Assembly: GCA_030998015.1 (NCBI GenBank)
Contig: JARWMV010000233.1
Location: 2,356,001-2,420,000, forward strand
Direction: 5' to 3'
Source: Ceratorhiza oryzae-sativae
Taxonomy: Eukaryota > Basidiomycota > Agaricomycetes > Cantharellales > Ceratobasidiaceae
DNA: 64,000 nucleotides
The position numbers and the translations under genes were made by a program. The number at the start of each line of letters is the position of its first letter. Within the stretch, counting starts at the first letter, position 1. The notes beneath the pieces were generated by a model. The model was not told the DNA's origin and ran no database searches. It saw only the letters and a program-made list of their open reading frames with translations. Below are positions 22,917 to 34,804 of this stretch, piece by piece.

Positions 22917-24339
22917 ATGAACATTTCGACGACACCGCTCCCGTGTACGTCCCAGACCATGAGGATGACGACTACGACTCGGACTGCACGTTCGACGACA
23001 CGGATTCGTCGGCCAACACAATGAGCACACTCACAAGTGGCGAAGTGGCAGGTACGTTACCCGCTCTTCTTTGGATTTTTTTTTTTTCGCGAAAGAGGCC
23101 TTGTTTCGCTACTGGCTAGGCCCACGCTCATCCTCGCAACGCAACTGGATATGGGTATCGACTAACGTACTCTAACAGAATATTTCCAATCGGTGCACGG
23201 GTATACTTATACGAGCGACGAGAATATCCCTCTGTTCTTTCCATTTGTCCCAGAATCGGCTCGGCTCAGCGCCATCTTTCACACAATCATAAGGCTCTCC
23301 CAGGACGGCCAAAACGTCCCAATTGAAGCTCGCCAGCTTCTACGGGCGGGAGGCGTGAATGAATCTAGTCTGGGCCAAGGGCCACGCGTTCTGGACCTGA
23401 TCACAGATTGTGGGACCTGGTGAGTTCGCTCGTTCGGGCGACTTGGCCAGACGTTTGACTGGCCGATATGTAGGGTACAAGAGATGGCGGATGAGTATCC
23501 GAACGCCACCTTCATTTCGATCGATGTCAAACCTCTCCGCCCATTTAATCCGCATCCAAGAATTACGTTCGAGGTTACGATCTCTATGCCGGATCGCAGA
23601 GCCTGATGCAAGTTTGACCTGGTTCATGCCAAACACTCTGTCCCTGCGGTGAGCAGAGATTTACGCTCCTTCTCTTGGTATTTAGAACCTGAGTCGGCAA
23701 GAATCACAGATGAAAAACTACCATTTCTTCCTACGCGAGATGCATCGTGTGCTCAAACCCGGCGGGATCCTCGTACTCACAGAGCTCCCGACTCAGGCAT
23801 ATGAGTGTATGTTCAGCGGAAATAAAAATGCCAAAGCAATTGCGCCTCTGACGCTAACTCGGATATTAGGGAGTGATCCATCCAAGATTCTCGAATCTGC
23901 TCCCCGTCGAGCATACGGATTGCGTTTATTCCGATCGGCACTCGAATCTCAAGGCATCGATCTCAATTTGTGGGAGGACCTTTCCACAAGACTGGACCCC
24001 TCACACCCGCTCTGGAACGAGCATACGGTAGACCCTGTGGTCGGAATAGTCGAACCACGCAGCAAGTCGGCCGGGCTCCGAGGGTTTCGTTCGATCAGGC
24101 AACGTACTCGACTAATACCCTCTGGCCCGTGGCTCAACAACGAGACGCAGCGAACGATCGGCGGATTGGCTCGCTATCTGTTTACAAACACCTGGACCGC
24201 GCTGGTTCCATTGATGGTTATCAAAGGTATGCCAGAGACCGAGGCCCAGGCTCTTGTCGATGGCGTTCTTGAGGAATTTATGAATGATGAGTTGAAGGCG
24301 TGCATGAAATCCAAAAGATGGTGTGCAAAAAAAATCTAA
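22917..24339 (+). CDS. LaeA/UMTA-like SAM-dependent methyltransferase, copy 1 (frame breaks)
   Basis: Class I methyltransferase of the type used in fungal secondary-metabolite regulation. Exon 1 has the acidic N-terminus ([17 protein letters not shown]) and ends at GEVAG/GTACG. Exon 2 holds the SAM-site motif [12 protein letters not shown] (about 23385-23420). Exon 3 holds [10 protein letters not shown] later exon holds [20 protein letters not shown], and the last exon ends CAKKI-stop at 24337. Breaks: near 23,577-23,612 three single-base losses (in T, A and T runs, compared with copies 2 and 3) leave an in-frame TGA; the start ATG (22918) is one frame off the N-terminal homology. Either a recent pseudogene or sequencing errors. 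Confidence 0.75.
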
Positions 24340-25493
24340 ATTATCTCATCTGCATCAACTTTCTTAGAACTGCAGTACAAATATATGGAACTCATAGAAT
24401 TTGGTTTCATTAGTTTTGCTATCTTTGCTCTAGTAGCTAGCCTTATTTCGTTCATTATGAGGTGACAATGTCTCCAGTATGATATACCAGTGTCTAATGA
24501 TCACTTTCGCAGTCTTTCAGGATTTCTTCTTTACTCGCCTTCTATCATTTCTGTCAATCGAGTAAAAGGGTTAGAAAATTCACCCCATAGCGGCCCATCC
24601 CCAATTTCTTGGGCGAGACGTAAAATCCGTGATCCGTTATATTGTCTGCAGCTCTCCGTTTGTACTGACACCACTTCAACGCCACGCAGTGTTGGAGCGA
24701 ACCGCATACAGCGTACGATCCACCGCCCAATCATGTGATTGTATTAGTATGCGCGGGAAATAGCCACAGAGCCTGTTGGCGGGCAATGAGATTTGTCACC
24801 ACCTACCATGCATCCGCTCATTGCTATGGTCCCGCCCCGATACTGTTCCGGGCCTATATACAGGTATATCCGCATAAATACATGTAGATTTGGAAGTACA
24901 TGGTGTATCATACATGGAATGGGGTGCCATCCCATGTGCCAGGGTGAGGGCATACATACGATACCGGATGACTTCCCGTAAGTGCTAAAGCCAGGCTAAG
25001 CTTTCCCAAGCCGATTTTGAGACAGCGAAATCTGGGGAAAACTGCGTCGAATCATATTTTTGCACCTCATTCACGCCAAAGGAGCGAATTACGAGTCTTA
25101 GGATTACAAAAAAAAATCCCGTATATTGATGCAAGGCCCCTCAAAAGTGATTTAGGATAGCTTAGCTTAGCTTTGGAACTTACGAGAACTCATCCACTAT
25201 ACAACAGGAAAGATGATACAATGGAGCCATAAGGATGATAGGAACTAGAGGAAGGGGTAAGACACAAAGGCACCAGCTGTACAATTCGAACCGAGTTGGT
25301 CGTTTGTCCTGACAAATTTCATCAACAGTCAGAGATGCCTCCCCTATATGGACGCGATTGTCACATATATTGCGGTGGCCAAGGGCTCATAAGGCGGCTG
25401 GGCGTATCGAGGGCTCTGATTAAAGTTAGGAGACATAGCGCGGAGAGCTTGCACAATCGATGCAAAAGTCAAGAAGCGCCGAAGCCCTGCCCC

Positions 25494-25675
25494 GCCAAAA
25501 CCCGGATATCGAGTTAGCGTGGGGTAGCCCCACAGGTCCAACGATGCTCTCAAGCGTTCGCTAGATCCACAGCAGCACGCACTACCAGCGCTACCAGGAT
25601 CCAGTAAGCGCGCAAAAGCATCATTAGACCCTACGATGTTACCACGCACCAGCCAGATATTCAGGTTTTAGCCAT
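25494..25675. mobile_element. MITE, copy 1
   Basis: About 180 bp with inverted ends: left CCAAAACCCGGATATC, right reverse complement GCTAAAACCTGAATATC. Shares an interior (an aggtc.aacgatgct segment and a gcgcaaaagcat-like segment) with the copy at 33041-33227. No coding capacity. Confidence 0.75.
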
Positions 25676-26934
25676 TGAGGAATCACTTGACACGTACAAC
25701 ACCTGACGTACATTCAGCATACGAGTACAAAGTGGCGTGGGTTGTCCGCTAGAGATGTCATCTCCCCTCCATACCCAGTGTCATTGTGTGTCGTTCCCGA
25801 TGTGGATGCCAAACGTTCACAGAATGTCATAATGGTCTGTCTGGTGGCTGTGAAGTTCCGTCACGCGGTAATTTCCGCGTAGCCAAGTATGCCAGCTGGA
25901 AATGCAATGCGGGGTTTGGATTTTTGCAGTTCGGGCGGAAACATGAGAAAGCGAGTAGAACAGACGAGAGCTAGGGTACGCGAATGAAAAAACTTGGGGT
26001 ACATAACCAGCTGGGGAGCTGCACACACACAGAAGCGCCGTAAGCGTCGTAAGCCCAGATTTCCAAGATGGATCGAATATACACGCCACCGCCGTGGTGA
26101 GCATCGTGTAAGGTTAGTCTTTGACACAGAATGAATTGAAAACATTTATTTTGGGAAATCAGCGGCCAGCTTGCATTCTGCCTATCCATTTGCAACTCGA
26201 CGCTAAGCTTGACAGCTATTTGCGATCTCAAGAGTAGTGCCCAGGGTAGTGCCATTCTTTGGCGGCTTAAACGCTCTCAACGTGCTCCTGAGTGCTCAAT
26301 AAGTGTCATATCGTTCTCGTAATGCCGATTTGGGGTCATTAGCGGCAATGATGGTCAGGACTGATAGCCATTTAAGTCTAACTGAACTACGATCCACAAA
26401 CACGAAACGAATATCCCAGGATGTAGGCATGATTGTTTTGCCATACTGAGTCTCCAAATCCTGGGATTATTTCGGATCAGAACGTGGCAGTGAAAGCTTC
26501 AAGGAAAACTTCATTTAGTGTATCGGAACCCGCGAGCAGTCTGAGCTGGTCGGACGGACCAGCCCAAGATCGACAGAGCACTGGATCAAATTCTCGGATT
26601 TCCTTTACTGCCACAACGTCGTAACTAGATACAACGGGCGAGATGCACCCTGAACTAAGCACGCTTTGAGATTAGCCCAATGGCCTTAAGGTAAAATGTT
26701 ACCACGTGGCCCTGGCGGTTTATCCTTTCAAGTTGCAGGCGTAAGCTTGAGCCGCGGCGATATTCCGCCGGAAAGGGTTAATTATATCAAACACTGGAGA
26801 CAGGAAATTCAATGTTGGCGGTACCTCGAACCAGGATTCCTTATCCTTGTCACTTTGCTCTAATTACACCTTCACCCAACTCCTGTCAGCCTTTGCGGCT
26901 TGAAAGAAACTGGACGTTACTCGGCTAGAATCTA

Positions 26935-27060
26935 GCAATCTAACTAGCGTGAGCGAACTCTACATGTCTAAGTAAGGTTTGGATCATTCGCTAGACCCAG
27001 AGTAGCACCAACTCCCCGCGCTACCGGGGGCTAGTGGGTGCACCAACGCTTACTTGGGCA
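26935..27060. mobile_element. MITE, diverged and partial relative
   Basis: Shares with the MITEs at 25.5 and 33.0 kb the string AACTAGCGTG-like start, CGCTAGACCCAGAGTAGCAC, a GCGCTACCGG middle and a GTGCACCAACG end. The inverted ends are no longer clear. Confidence 0.4.
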
Positions 27061-27263
27061 GTGATGCGCTGTCATAGGCTTGCTGGAAATTGGAGGATTC
27101 GCTGAGTTCGAAGGACGATTACTTCCATCGGCTTACCGGTTCTACCAAAATGTTCTATGAGCCGTCCGGCACCAATATCAAGGCCAAACTTTGTCATGTT
27201 ATTAATAGAGCCTTAAGGCCCAGCGCTGCGTGTATCGACCCAACTCCCACCCATCTGACCCCT

Positions 27264-28725
27264 ATGGAATCATACGATGAAACCGCACCAGTGTATCTCG
27301 TATCAGACTACCAGCATCCCAGTACAGCTGTGTCTGATGAGGGTGGTTAGCGATTCTGATACCGATGGGGCGTTATTCTCAGAGTCCAGCACTAGTTATC
27401 ACACAATGAGTACCATTGGAAGCCACGAAGTCGCAGGTAGGCCATTTTCACCCAAGGACACGTTCCCCCACGTGGCACCTCACGGCTCTTTGGGGCCTGG
27501 AGGACCACGCTTTGTGTTACGGGCAGTTCCTACTTATTTCCTCCTCAGGACCTGATACTTGATGTCTCTTTAGGGTATTTCCGCTCAGTCTACGGGTTCA
27601 CCTACAACGCCGATGAGAACATTCCGCTGGTGTGGCCGGCAAACTCGACGTCTGAGAAACTTACAGTGCTGCTACATCTCATTATTCGACTATGTCGGGA
27701 TGGGATGAATGTACCAGCAGGGGTAGATGAGCTGTTGCGTGGAGGCGGCGTTGACGCTCGGGGCACGCCTCGAATACTTGACCTGATGACAAACTGTGCT
27801 GCATGGTGTGTAGTTAGTGCGAAGTAACTAATATTAATTAATTCACGAACAGAGCATAGGGTGAACGAAATGGCAAGCATATATAACAGTTCCAGCTTTG
27901 TTTCTATCGACACCAAGCCCCTTATTCCACACGCCCCTCATCCTCGTATAAACTATGAGGTCTACGATTTTTACGCAGGGATCGCGCAACCAAATGCAAG
28001 TTTCGACCTTGTTCATGTGAGGCAGGGAGTCATGGCGGTAAGTCCAAGGTATTACCCCGAGTGGCACCATTTATAACTTGGTTTCGTCTTAGACAAAGGA
28101 CTTCAACTTTTTGCTACGCGAGATGCACCGTGTGCTCAAACCTGGCGGCTATATATTAGTCGAAGAGCTTCCCGTACGTGCATACGAAAGTGAGTAGTGC
28201 GCAGATGAATTTTCAGAGTCCTTCACTAATACTCACCATTGCCTTCTTCTAGCATCAAACCCTTCTATCGTTCTTCGCTCAGCTCCAAGACGTGCTGAGG
28301 GTGTACGACTTCTTCGGGCCGCATGGGAGAGCCAGGGAGTCGACACGATGGTCTGGGATGATCTTGTCGACCGGCTTGATCCTGGGCATCTCCATTGGGG
28401 CAATCAATCGCTTGAGGCTATTGAGAATCAAGCATCTAAAGCTGGGCAGGAAACCCCGGCTATTCGGGGATTCCACTCCATTGTGCTCCGTACAGAATTA
28501 GTTCCATCTGGTCCGTGGCAAACCGATCCCAAGCGCAAAGCGATTGGGGCGCTTGCGCATATATTGATCGGACAGTGTTGGAAGTGGCTGAAGCCTTTGT
28601 TGCTTTTAATGGGACGGGATGAGGACGAGGCGGAGGCAATAGTAAATGGCATACTGGAAGAGTTTGAAGACGAGAACTTTCGTTCCTATTTAAAATGCCA
28701 CATGTGGTCCGCAAGAAAGATTTAG
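27264..28725 (+). CDS. LaeA/UMTA-like SAM-dependent methyltransferase, copy 2
   Basis: Starts at the ATG at 27264 ([17 protein letters not shown]). Exons, approximate: 27264-27435, 27574-27806, 27859-28037, 28093-28190, 28253-28725. SAM motif: [13 protein letters not shown]; then [18 protein letters not shown] and [20 protein letters not shown]. The end (SARKI-stop) aligns with copy 1. One frame change near 27345 is explained by one extra T in GGTTAGC; without it the frame runs [17 protein letters not shown], which matches the acidic N-terminus of the other copies. Otherwise intact, so likely a real gene. Probably cytosolic or nuclear; the substrate cannot be told. Confidence 0.8.
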
Positions 28726-29061
28726 AATACATAATATCCATTGTCTATATATTTGTTTCCAAAACTCTTCTAGTTTGATCTTCTTTTCTATGCCTTGTTT
28801 AGTGAAAGAGCGCTTTTATGCGGGTGAATGCGATTTGCATCTACCAGATCTACGTTATTTGTGACATCAAGTTAGTAGATGCCGTGGAGTGGGCTAACGA
28901 AACGGGGCCTGCAGAGGAACATTAGCACTACAGTACGACCCCGCATCTTAGATACTGCCGATGCATCTAGTTCAAACTGAATAAAGATTTTACGGTAATC
29001 ATCTCATCCGGAAGTTCCTCCTCAAGTCTCGGCGTCGCGATCAACGTCAGCACCCTATGAA
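28726..29061. other. short intergenic stretch, nothing seen
   Basis: 3' flank of methyltransferase copy 2 and left flank of the pogo-like transposase. I looked for a terminal inverted repeat partner of the 32.1 kb region and found none that convinced me. Confidence 0.4.
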
Positions 29062-29483
29062 CTACTCCCCTGTTACTGGGGCGAGGGCTTTGAGGTCACT
29101 CTGTAGCTCATCTATGGCTAGATCTTCTGGAGAATTTGGTATGACAGAGGGGAACCAGCTGGGTGGGCAAATCCCTGTGTGGCGCCAGCAGTTGACGATC
29201 GTGCTTGGCGCCACTTGGTCCCAAGCTTGGGCGCCCAGCTTCATCCCTTCAAGTTGATCAATCGAATAGATTTTTGCTGCACCCTGGCCATCACACTCAA
29301 GCGCCTTGTCCAGTGGACCATGTCGGTAGTGAGCCTTGAAGCACCGGATGACACCAGCATCCAGAGGCTAGATAAAGGCAGTTAGCTTCGGCGCCAGGAA
29401 CTCGACACGCACGTTCGGGAGTTTCTTGGTGTTAAACTTCTTTTCTGAGCTCGCATTATCGCGGAGCAGCAAAACCTTGCAGT

Positions 29484-30560
29484 TCCTGTCCCTGCTACAC
29501 CACCTCCTCAGATACGTCAGAGAGTACCCTTGCGAACTCGAGCAATGGACTTTTAAGGACGAAGCTATCACACCTCTCACCGTACCCAAACACCTCTTCC
29601 CCAGTGCTGCAGACGCGCTTTGGGAGGCCAGAACCGACCACGCCAGGACTAAAGCGTACGCAGACGGCTCGAGAGGGAAAATGGGCGTAGGCGCGGGTGC
29701 GATCGTGCGAATAGACGAACGTAGCAGGGCGTGGTCGGGAGTTAGACTAGGTGACCAAGATCAAGCTACAGTCCTAGAGGCCGAAATGGCAGGCATATGG
29801 CTAGCACTCTATGCGATACACAGGCTCAGGTATATCGAAGAAGCGACCGTCTATTCCGACTCTCAGCTCGCGATCTCTTGTATAGAAGGCCTTGCCACTG
29901 GCGGACCTAAAAACCTCTTGAAGCCAATACGAAGGCTCATAGCGAACATTAAGGATCGATCGGACTGTACTGGACTCAGCCTCAAGTGGTGTCCGTCGCA
30001 CCGAGGCAACGTAGGCAGCATTCTAGCGGATAAAGAAGCAAGATTAGCAGCGAAAGGCGAACAGTACGCCCATGATCTCATCCCTCCCGGCTTGGCACAG
30101 TACCGCAGAATCATCACAAGACACCTAGTTAAGGCTTGAACTAAAGAAGAGAACCAAGCATATGCCCTTGAAAACTGGACAAGCTCACCAGCCAGAACCA
30201 AGCTGCTAGGCAGGTACCCCTCAGTCGACCCAAGTCTCTTCATAAAGAACACTGCGCACCTAAACAGGGGGCAAACCACACTCCTCTTCTGACTAGTAAC
30301 CGGTCACGTTCAACTCCAGAAACACCTCCACACCCTCCGCCTTGTCGATTCGCCTACCTGTGAGGCCTGCGGCGAGGCTAAGGAATCGGTCTCGCATTTC
30401 GTCCTGCATTGTCCAAAGTACATGGGTATTCGGCAGCACATCCTGACCACCAAGGGGGGGCAATACCTCTCGCTTTCGTATCTTTTTTCTTCTCGCTCTG
30501 GCCTCAATGCGCTTCTGGAATATGTCCGGCGCACACGTCGTCTCTCTATTTACTTACGTT
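29484..30560 (+). pseudogene. LINE ORF2 3' part: RNase H and zinc knuckle
   Basis: RNase H domain with the expected acidic residues: Asp in AYADGSRG (about 29655), Glu in LEAEMAGI (about 29780), Asp in VYSDSQLAI (about 29855) and Asp in NVGSILADKEA (about 30035). The C-terminal CCHC-type knuckle CEACGEAKESVSHFVLHC lies at about 30361-30414. Stops at 30137 and about 30291 are TGA where Arg is likely. The enzyme would remove RNA from the RNA-DNA hybrid during element copying. Confidence 0.85.
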
Positions 30561-30782
30561 AGCTTGTTGCTCCTCTCCCGCTCGTACCGTAGTTCTAGCA
30601 CGTTGTTCTCTAGCTTAGCATTCACCACATTAGTATAGTTTGTCGTCCAGTGACAGGAGTCCTCTCTTAAATTCCTTTTCTTCTTCGTACCGTTACTTAA
30701 ACCGTAGATAGAAAGTCGCACCGTAAGGCCTGGCCTTGAAACGACTATAATATACATGATTTAAAAAAAAAAAAAAAAAAAA
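29484..30782 (+). mobile_element. 5'-truncated LINE (RNase H-bearing non-LTR retrotransposon)
   Basis: Body 29484-30782 ends in an A run (30763-30786) and is flanked by a 14-bp target-site duplication, AAAACCTTGCAGTT (29470-29483 and 30783-30796). The duplication and poly(A) tail mark target-primed insertion. Only the 3' part of ORF2 is present; the reverse transcriptase itself is missing. Confidence 0.93.
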
Positions 30783-31560
30783 AAAACCTTGCAGTTTTGC
30801 CGCAGTATGCCAGTATTGAATCGAGCAAGCCATCTATGAATACGATTAGACTCTTTAGAGAATATATATGTCAAACTTGTTAATATAACATATCTTTCCC
30901 ATATCTCGACATTCATCAAGGCACTGGATTTGAAGCCACACCCATATCCAAGTTCTGTGCCTGCGCGTCCTTTGAAGGCGCGTGGCTTTTCGTGGTGGCC
31001 AATGAACAGGGTTCGTACTTGTCCGACCCATCTACGTTGATGCAAAGACCTAGCGAAGTTCGAGTCTTGTTGTGCTTGACGCTTGACATTTGCTCAAATC
31101 CCAAACCACACTTTGGAACTGCACGAAAGAATTTAGCTGTTCCGTCAAAATTGAGTTATGTGGGGTATATTCTTGCAGTAGCTCTTGCAAATGTGCCTGT
31201 TCAGGCGCAACCAGGTCAATGGGCGCCGATGCTGCCTCCCCATGAAACCAGACTTACCACAAGCCAAGCCTCTCCTTGAAGCGATGCAGCCGGTCATTTG
31301 AGAACTGGAGCCTTCTGTGACTCGGAATATTGAGGTCATTACACAATTGACGCGCTTTCTCGAAGATGGAGTCGCTCGTCAACCGGATACCTCGACGCAA
31401 TCGCTCGTGGATCCATTCAGTAAGCGCAGCCTGAACTTCAGGTAAAGCTGCACGTAGAGGCTACCTATATGCTAGATATCGTGGATTTTGTTCATCATAG
31501 TCTTGTATCTCCTGCTCCTGCGAAAGATAACCTGCGAGAGTTGACTGGCCGAGTTTGGGG

Positions 31561-34500
31561 AATTCTGGATGAGAGTGTTGGAAAACAGCCTTCTGAGTAG
31601 CATAAAAATGTTGTCATTATATGTGAGATGCTGTCGTTCGCTGGAGGTAGGTACTAGTACAGCAGCGGATGATGGCCAAGGACGCCTGTGAGTATGGGTC
31701 TTCCTCGTGTTAGAGGACTGAGGCATGTAGGACATTAGAGATGAGATGAGGATGTCGCGCACAGCTCTTTCTTGCGCATATATGTATAACTCCCCATTTT
31801 TCCGTAATACTTCCTCCAGTGGCTTCCCCTCCGAGCCACTAGTTGGAGGTTTTAGTCGCTCGTGGCGGTGCCGATTCATCCGCAAGCGATATCTATTTGC
31901 AAACGCATACGAGAAAAGCAGATCCCAGCTTTTATCTGAGCTCCGGGGATCTAAGGTGCGGGGTCGTGCTGTACTGAATGAGGGAACAGCCCAGCCTGAG
32001 ATGAAAGGTCACGTGATGTGCGCGCCATGCTGTACGCCTGGTCACAGTCTCACTGTCGTAGTGCCTGTCGTTACACGCCGGCTCGTGTGCGGGAAGGTAA
32101 ATATTATAATTTAACATGTAATATAATCGTGTCAATTAATCGTAATTTACTGTAATTAAAGAACCCAAAGCGTAAGGTTCTCGACACGTTGTCAAGAACT
32201 AGGTAATTGAAATCAGCGCCCGTTCTTCACAAACAGCGCCCGATGCGACGTTGTCGGGGCAATTTCATATGGTCTTTGGGGCGACATGGGCTCACTAGCG
32301 GTTCTACGATGTCCAGTCGGTCAAGATACCGGGTATCGAATAAAGGAGAGGCTCAAAAATCTAGCGTGTTCTGACCGTGCTTGGTTGCATGAACTTATTG
32401 GGGTTAGCCACGCGTATAGAGAATTTAAATAAAGTTTTGTGGCCGTTCGGCAGTGACTGTTCCACTGCAAGTTCGCATATCGATCAAAGGTCGATATTTA
32501 AGCTAGCAAAGTCATTTTCAAAGCTACACCTCACACTGAGTGCACCCTGCGTTTGGAGCCTAAACTGTGAACTCTTCGCACCCCAGACATCCAATTTTTT
32601 GGGACAAGTTAAAAAGAAGTGTGTAGTATGTCCATTTTGACCATTTTTGATGATATTTTGGCTGCTAGATACTTAAGAGGTGCAGCACTGTGTGAAAACA
32701 AGTGTATTCTAGATCATGATGATCTTTATATAAACATATTGAAAATGCACATTTTGTCTAATTTTTGAGTGATTGGGATAGAATATTCACAAAATCAAGC
32801 TGGACAGACAGTAGGAAATGGTCAAAACATCCATGTTGTGCATCCAAAAAATTTGGATGTTCCCAGCATACAGAGGAAATGCCGCGCGTTTTCGAGACCT
32901 AAAGAGCCTACCAAGCTATCGCTTCTGAAGTCTGACGCTGAAGCTACGGAGCATGAGCTGGCAGATGATCTGGATCGTTGGCTTGATGACGAACGTAGCC
33001 AGCTAGACCCCGATCTATGCACTGAATATGATAGGGAAAACTCAACCAAACCCCGGATATCTAGTTCGCGTGAACTAGCTCCACAGGTCTAACGATGCTT
33101 TTGAGCGCTCGTAAGACCCGAAGTAGCACGCGGTACCAGCACTAGCTGGATCTGGTAAGCGTGCAAAAGCATTGCTAGACCTTGCGGCGTTAGTACGCGC
33201 TAGCTAGATATTCGGGTTTTGGCTGAGAAGCCCACTAGCCAGCTGGGCGCACCGCATATCATTAACCTACAGTCCCTTGTCTTGGCGGACATATCGTCTA
33301 TATTGCCAGCTGCCTTGCCTGCTCTCAGAGTACCAATTCAGGGGAATCAATTACACAGCCTAAACGGAAGCAAAGGAGCATATTTAGACCGCCGATGAGG
33401 CAGCATGGGACAAATGATTCCTTATTGCCCCAACGCATCGTTACGTAGTGCTGATGTATATGACCCTCCATTGAGAATCATAGTAATTTACATGGTTTGG
33501 TAATTTACTGTAAATTACGTGCGAAGGACCTGGGAGGAGGTAAGTTCCCGTGCAATATTGCTGGCCCGCTTTCCCGCTCTCTTACGTTCCGACCGATCAT
33601 GAGGCCTAAGCTAAAAACCTATGGGTGATACGCGCTCCGAGGGACGCCATTCGAGGGGCGCGAGCGTCCTTCAGACTAGCTGGAGTTTATGCCGACCAAT
33701 GGGTCGTGCGCATCAGAACCAGCAGTCGGCGCTGAGTTCAGTACGTGGTTGTGCATTTGATACCTGTTTAATATGAAGTACGCATCTTGTGTTTGCCTGT
33801 AACCTTATCTTGACAGCATCGGATATCTAACATCAGTACAGCCTCATTTGTGTTTATTCTGTCACCGGCGAGGAAGAATCAAGGATCTGTCGCACGTTAA
33901 TGTCGTTCGTGTTTAAGGATCATTCCCGGGGGGGGGGATTTTGGTGTTCCACTGCGCAAAATCACTCAGGTCTTAATCCTGGATTTTCCCTAAGCGTCAG
34001 GGTATAAAGATTCACGAAAAAACCTGACTCACGGGTCAATTAGCCGCAGCCTATATTTGCGTTTATTCAATGATGTTCATCTTTCTTGGCACGGTCATCT
34101 CGGTCAAAATTACTTCGCATGGGAATCATGTTTGTGTAATTCGTTCCTTCAAATACCTAGAACCCCAATGACCCGGCAAATTCTGCTGTCCAAACGGTGT
34201 TGATACGCCAAGTTCTCGCTTTTCCCATCGGGCACTCTTCGGTTACCTCCGTCCGGACTTTGTGCTCATCCGTATCAAGCGGAGGCTGGACTTGGAGATT
34301 CATCAAGGTCTTGGCATCAAAAATCTTGAAGAAAGCTAAGTGCCAGTTCTAGTAATTGTTCACTGGATTTATGTTATTCCTGGCCAGAGGACATATCAAT
34401 CTGCTTTCAAAACAATAGGCCAAAGATATAAGCAATCTCAGCTATACAGAATCCCCTTATTCCCGACTTGTCCGTTGGTTTTTATTATGGAACACACCAC

Positions 34501-34723
34501 ATGCCACAGAGAGCAAATCGGCTCAGCTCATCTAAGACCGAGCTTCTAGATGCTCATATGGGCACATTGCAACATCCGCGTCCTGGAGCTTTATGCCCGA
34601 GGGCTCCCTACGTCTCACGCCTCCCGGCCTCTTACCGTATCATATTCTTCATAGCCACCGGCAATTGCGATGTTTTTGCTTCAGCAATGGATTTGCGCCA
34701 TTATGAAGAGCAAGTTGTGCGAG
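31561..34723. other. intergenic / transposon debris
   Basis: Contains a MITE (33041-33227) and AT-rich segments with TAATTTACTGTAAtt-like short palindromes at about 32140 and 33500. The open frame at 32769-33092 (a charged segment EHELADDLDRWLDDERSQ) is cut by the MITE and could be a fragment of an unknown protein. No complete gene seen. Confidence 0.4.
33041..33227. mobile_element. MITE, copy 2 (best preserved)
   Basis: 187 bp with terminal inverted repeats of about 28 bp. Left end CTCAACCAAACCCCGGATAT; the right end as reverse complement starts CTCAGCCAAAACCCGAATAT; both continue into CTAG(T/C)T..GCG. Non-coding. The left end also matches 48938-48966. Confidence 0.85.
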
Positions 34724-34730
34724 TATAAAG
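34724..34730 (+). promoter_or_regulatory. TATA box of the laccase-like gene
   Basis: TATAAAG about 75 bp upstream of the start codon at 34805. Confidence 0.5.
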
Positions 34731-34804
34731 CGTAGTGAATAAATCGCACTGTGTCTCCTCATCGAGCAGCCGATTTAAATCACTCATTCTAGCCTTTTAT
34801 CGAG

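Larger units (their letters stand above)
24340..27263. other. intergenic with MITE copies, no supported gene
   Basis: Between two methyltransferase copies. It contains a MITE at 25494-25675 and a diverged relative at about 26935-27060. Other open frames overlap each other on both strands without recognisable domains. Confidence 0.45.
29062..31560 (-). pseudogene. pogo/Tigger-type DDE transposase, split by a LINE
   Basis: Minus-strand coding remnants in the order expected for a CENP-B-like transposase. An N-terminal region (QEQEIQDYDEQNPRYLAYR) near 31.5 kb precedes a CENP-B-type DNA-binding domain (ALTEWIHERLRRGIRLTSDS, about 31420-31360). A DDE core starts with LGLCINVDGSDKYEP, and GILRQNCK stops at the LINE. 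After the LINE, VLLLRDNASSE (second Asp), FLAPKLTAFI-stop-PLDAGVI (third Asp) and a C-terminal tail end at the TAG at 29062. Several frame changes and stops. Dead. Confidence 0.85.

Noticed and set aside
32115..33525. TAATTTACTGTAATT-like strings at about 32.14 and 33.50 kb as inverted ends of the pogo-like element
   Set aside because: They lie on one side of the transposase, and no matching string was found near 28.7-29.06 kb.
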